DNA from: Saksenaea vasiformis B4078
Lineage: Eukaryota > Mucoromycota > Mucoromycetes > Mucorales > Saksenaeaceae
Assembly (NCBI GenBank): GCA_000697055.1
Contig: JNDT01002340.1
Coordinates: forward strand, 58,399 to 122,398
DNA: 64,000 nucleotides
Reading direction: 5' to 3'
The notes below the pieces were generated by a model. The model was not told the origin of the DNA, ran no database searches, and worked only from the letters and a program-made list of their open reading frames with translations. This document shows positions 62,648 to 64,000 of this stretch, piece by piece. Both the position numbers and the translations under genes were made by a program. Every line of letters begins with the position of its first letter. Within the stretch, counting starts at the first letter, position 1.

Positions 62648-64000
62648 TAACGACTCAGACAGCTCAGACACCGATATTACCTGCAACTCCACAAAAGACG
62701 ACCACAAGAGGAAGCGAGACCCACTATTCAACACCAGAAGATGGCATCCAACCGGGAGGTCGTCTGACACAGTTCCGGCAATATTGGATAGAATCTACCC
62801 ATTAGAAGTGGCCATTTCAGTAGCCACCGAGGACTATCGAATTCAGTGGAACTCTCCACCAACTCCATGGAAGATTCGTCGCCTCAACCTAAACCCAGAA
62901 GAACATCATGCAGTGGACGAAGCGGTACAGAAGTTTCTATCCGCAGGAATTATCGAAAAATCATCTCAAAACGAAGATTATCTATCAAATTTCTTCACAA
63001 TACAAGAAAAAACCAAGAGACGACCCATATTGGACTGTCAAAAACTCAACCAATTCGTCCAATGCCATCATTTCAAGATGGAAGGGGTACCTGCGTTACG
63101 AGATATCACCGAAGAAGACGATTACCTGACAAAAATCGATTTAAAGGACGCGTATGTGGTAGTCCCGATACACGAGGAATCAAAGAAGTACCTGACATTC
63201 AAACATAACGGAGTAGTATACCAATACAAATCCCTCGCATTCGGGCTCAGCGTAGCACCAAGAGTGTTCTCAAAGCTAATGCGTTATGCCGTAGAACCGC
63301 TAAGGAGAGACGGTCTAAGATTAGTATACTATCTCGACGATATATGCGTGCTAGGAAAAACACACGAAGAAACAAACAAGGCCGTTTCAAGAATAAACTG
63401 GGAAAAAAGTGCACTCTCTCCAAAGAAGGTACAGGAGTTCCTTGGGTTTCAATTCAGCACCAAGACCATGCCAGATATCAGTCCCTCAGATAAAGCTAAC
63501 AAACTATTCTTGAGAATCATGCATTTGGAAAAGAAGGAAAACATGACATGTCGATGGATAGCGAGCTTACTTGGGAAGATGACCTCGATGATTCCGGCTA
63601 TCGGGGAAGCCCTACTACATGTTCGATACCTTCAGCGGGTCCTTGCGATGAATCTCTCAAGACATTCACATAATTGGGAAGCCAAATGCCCACTGTCCCC
63701 GAAGGCCCTAGAAGACATTACATGGTGGAAAACTTGGGCGAAGCAGAGCAATCGCCTACCCATTCAGAAAATTCCGATCGACCCCAAGATTCCAGTAGTA
63801 AAGATCTATGTGGATGCGTCAGATACGGGATGGGGAGTACATTCACCTCGAATATCGTCCTTGGGACAATGAAAACCTCACGAAAAAGAGTCTTCGATCA
63901 ATGTCAGGGAACTGAAGACGATCCTATTTGTATTGAAACTCCATACAAAAAACTGCGAGGAGAAACAGTTTCAGATTTACTCCGACAACATGACAGCACT
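62550..64000 (+). pseudogene. Reverse transcriptase/RNase H of a DIRS-like retroelement (incomplete, interrupted by a stop)
   Basis: The polymerase frame lies +1 to the gag-like frame and starts inside it. RT landmarks, in order: RRPILDCQKLNQFV, LTKIDLKDAYVVVPIHEESK, SLAFGLSVAPRVFSKLM, and catalytic YLDD in RLVYYLDDICVLG. An RNase H start follows (KIYVDASDTGWGVH). A TGA at 63870-63872 interrupts the frame, which then continues as SSINVRELKTILFVLKL and YSDN before the window ends. The FGLS-x-APR and DAS-x-x-GWG patterns and the absence of a protease before RT point to the DIRS order, which would end in a tyrosine recombinase; that part is outside, so the class is an inference. Confidence 0.75.

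Overview
The window reads as nuclear DNA of an early-diverging filamentous fungus, most likely Mucoromycota (Mucorales-like); the species is not determined. The genes are cut by many very short introns (mostly 41-70 bp, GT-AG, two GC-AG). They encode typical fungal proteins such as the chitin-synthase chaperone Chs7 and an HDEL-tailed BiP. Gene-poor stretches carry Tc1/IS630-type transposon relics and, at the right edge, a DIRS-like retroelement. Every spliced model below was built by hand by matching exon phases, so exon borders are inferences.

Left third (1-27 kb): the 5' end of a gamma-glutamyltransferase-like gene (-), ARP10 (dynactin pointed end, +), PEX6 (peroxisomal AAA ATPase, +), a TTC27/Emw1 TPR protein (-), a Q-rich LIM-binding co-regulator of the LDB1/SEUSS/Adn1 type (-), a small Stc1-domain zinc protein (+), an unrecognised coiled-coil protein with a CRCCGRPDC motif (-), an F-BAR/RhoGAP of Rgd1 type (-) and a PMP70/ABCD3-like peroxisomal half-ABC transporter with 21 coding exons (-).

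Middle (27-46 kb): a relic field with two degraded DDE transposase C-termini and a PD-(D/E)XK-like fragment, a NET-like-domain protein (+), BiP/Kar2 (-) with a TATA box and a TGACGTGG UPR-type element, an EVI5/Gyp5-like TBC RabGAP (-), the Golgi SNARE GOS1 (-), an unrecognised polyQ/polyA protein (-) and hexokinase (-), separated by gene-poor stretches of 1.4-2.4 kb.

Right third (46-64 kb): a broken Tc1-like transposase; a 1,719-bp Tc1/mariner-type element with perfect 26-bp terminal inverted repeats and TA target duplications, itself split by a 362-bp LTR-like insertion; a long AT-rich stretch; TIM21 (+); a decayed unidentified gene; an orphan coiled-coil + PB1 protein (+); GLO3 ArfGAP (-); CHS7 (-); and the gag-like and reverse transcriptase/RNase H part of a DIRS-like element running off the edge.

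The genes form no operon or cluster. Themes that recur are vesicle traffic (GOS1, GLO3, TBC RabGAP, CHS7, dynactin ARP10), peroxisomes (PEX6, PMP70) and cell wall or polarity (CHS7, RhoGAP, Emw1). I saw no CRISPR array, tRNA or rRNA gene. No wholly new system is evident. The items most worth a second look are the nested transposon, the Stc1 protein, the GC-AG introns, the four orphan proteins and the unidentified decayed gene near 54.3-55.1 kb.
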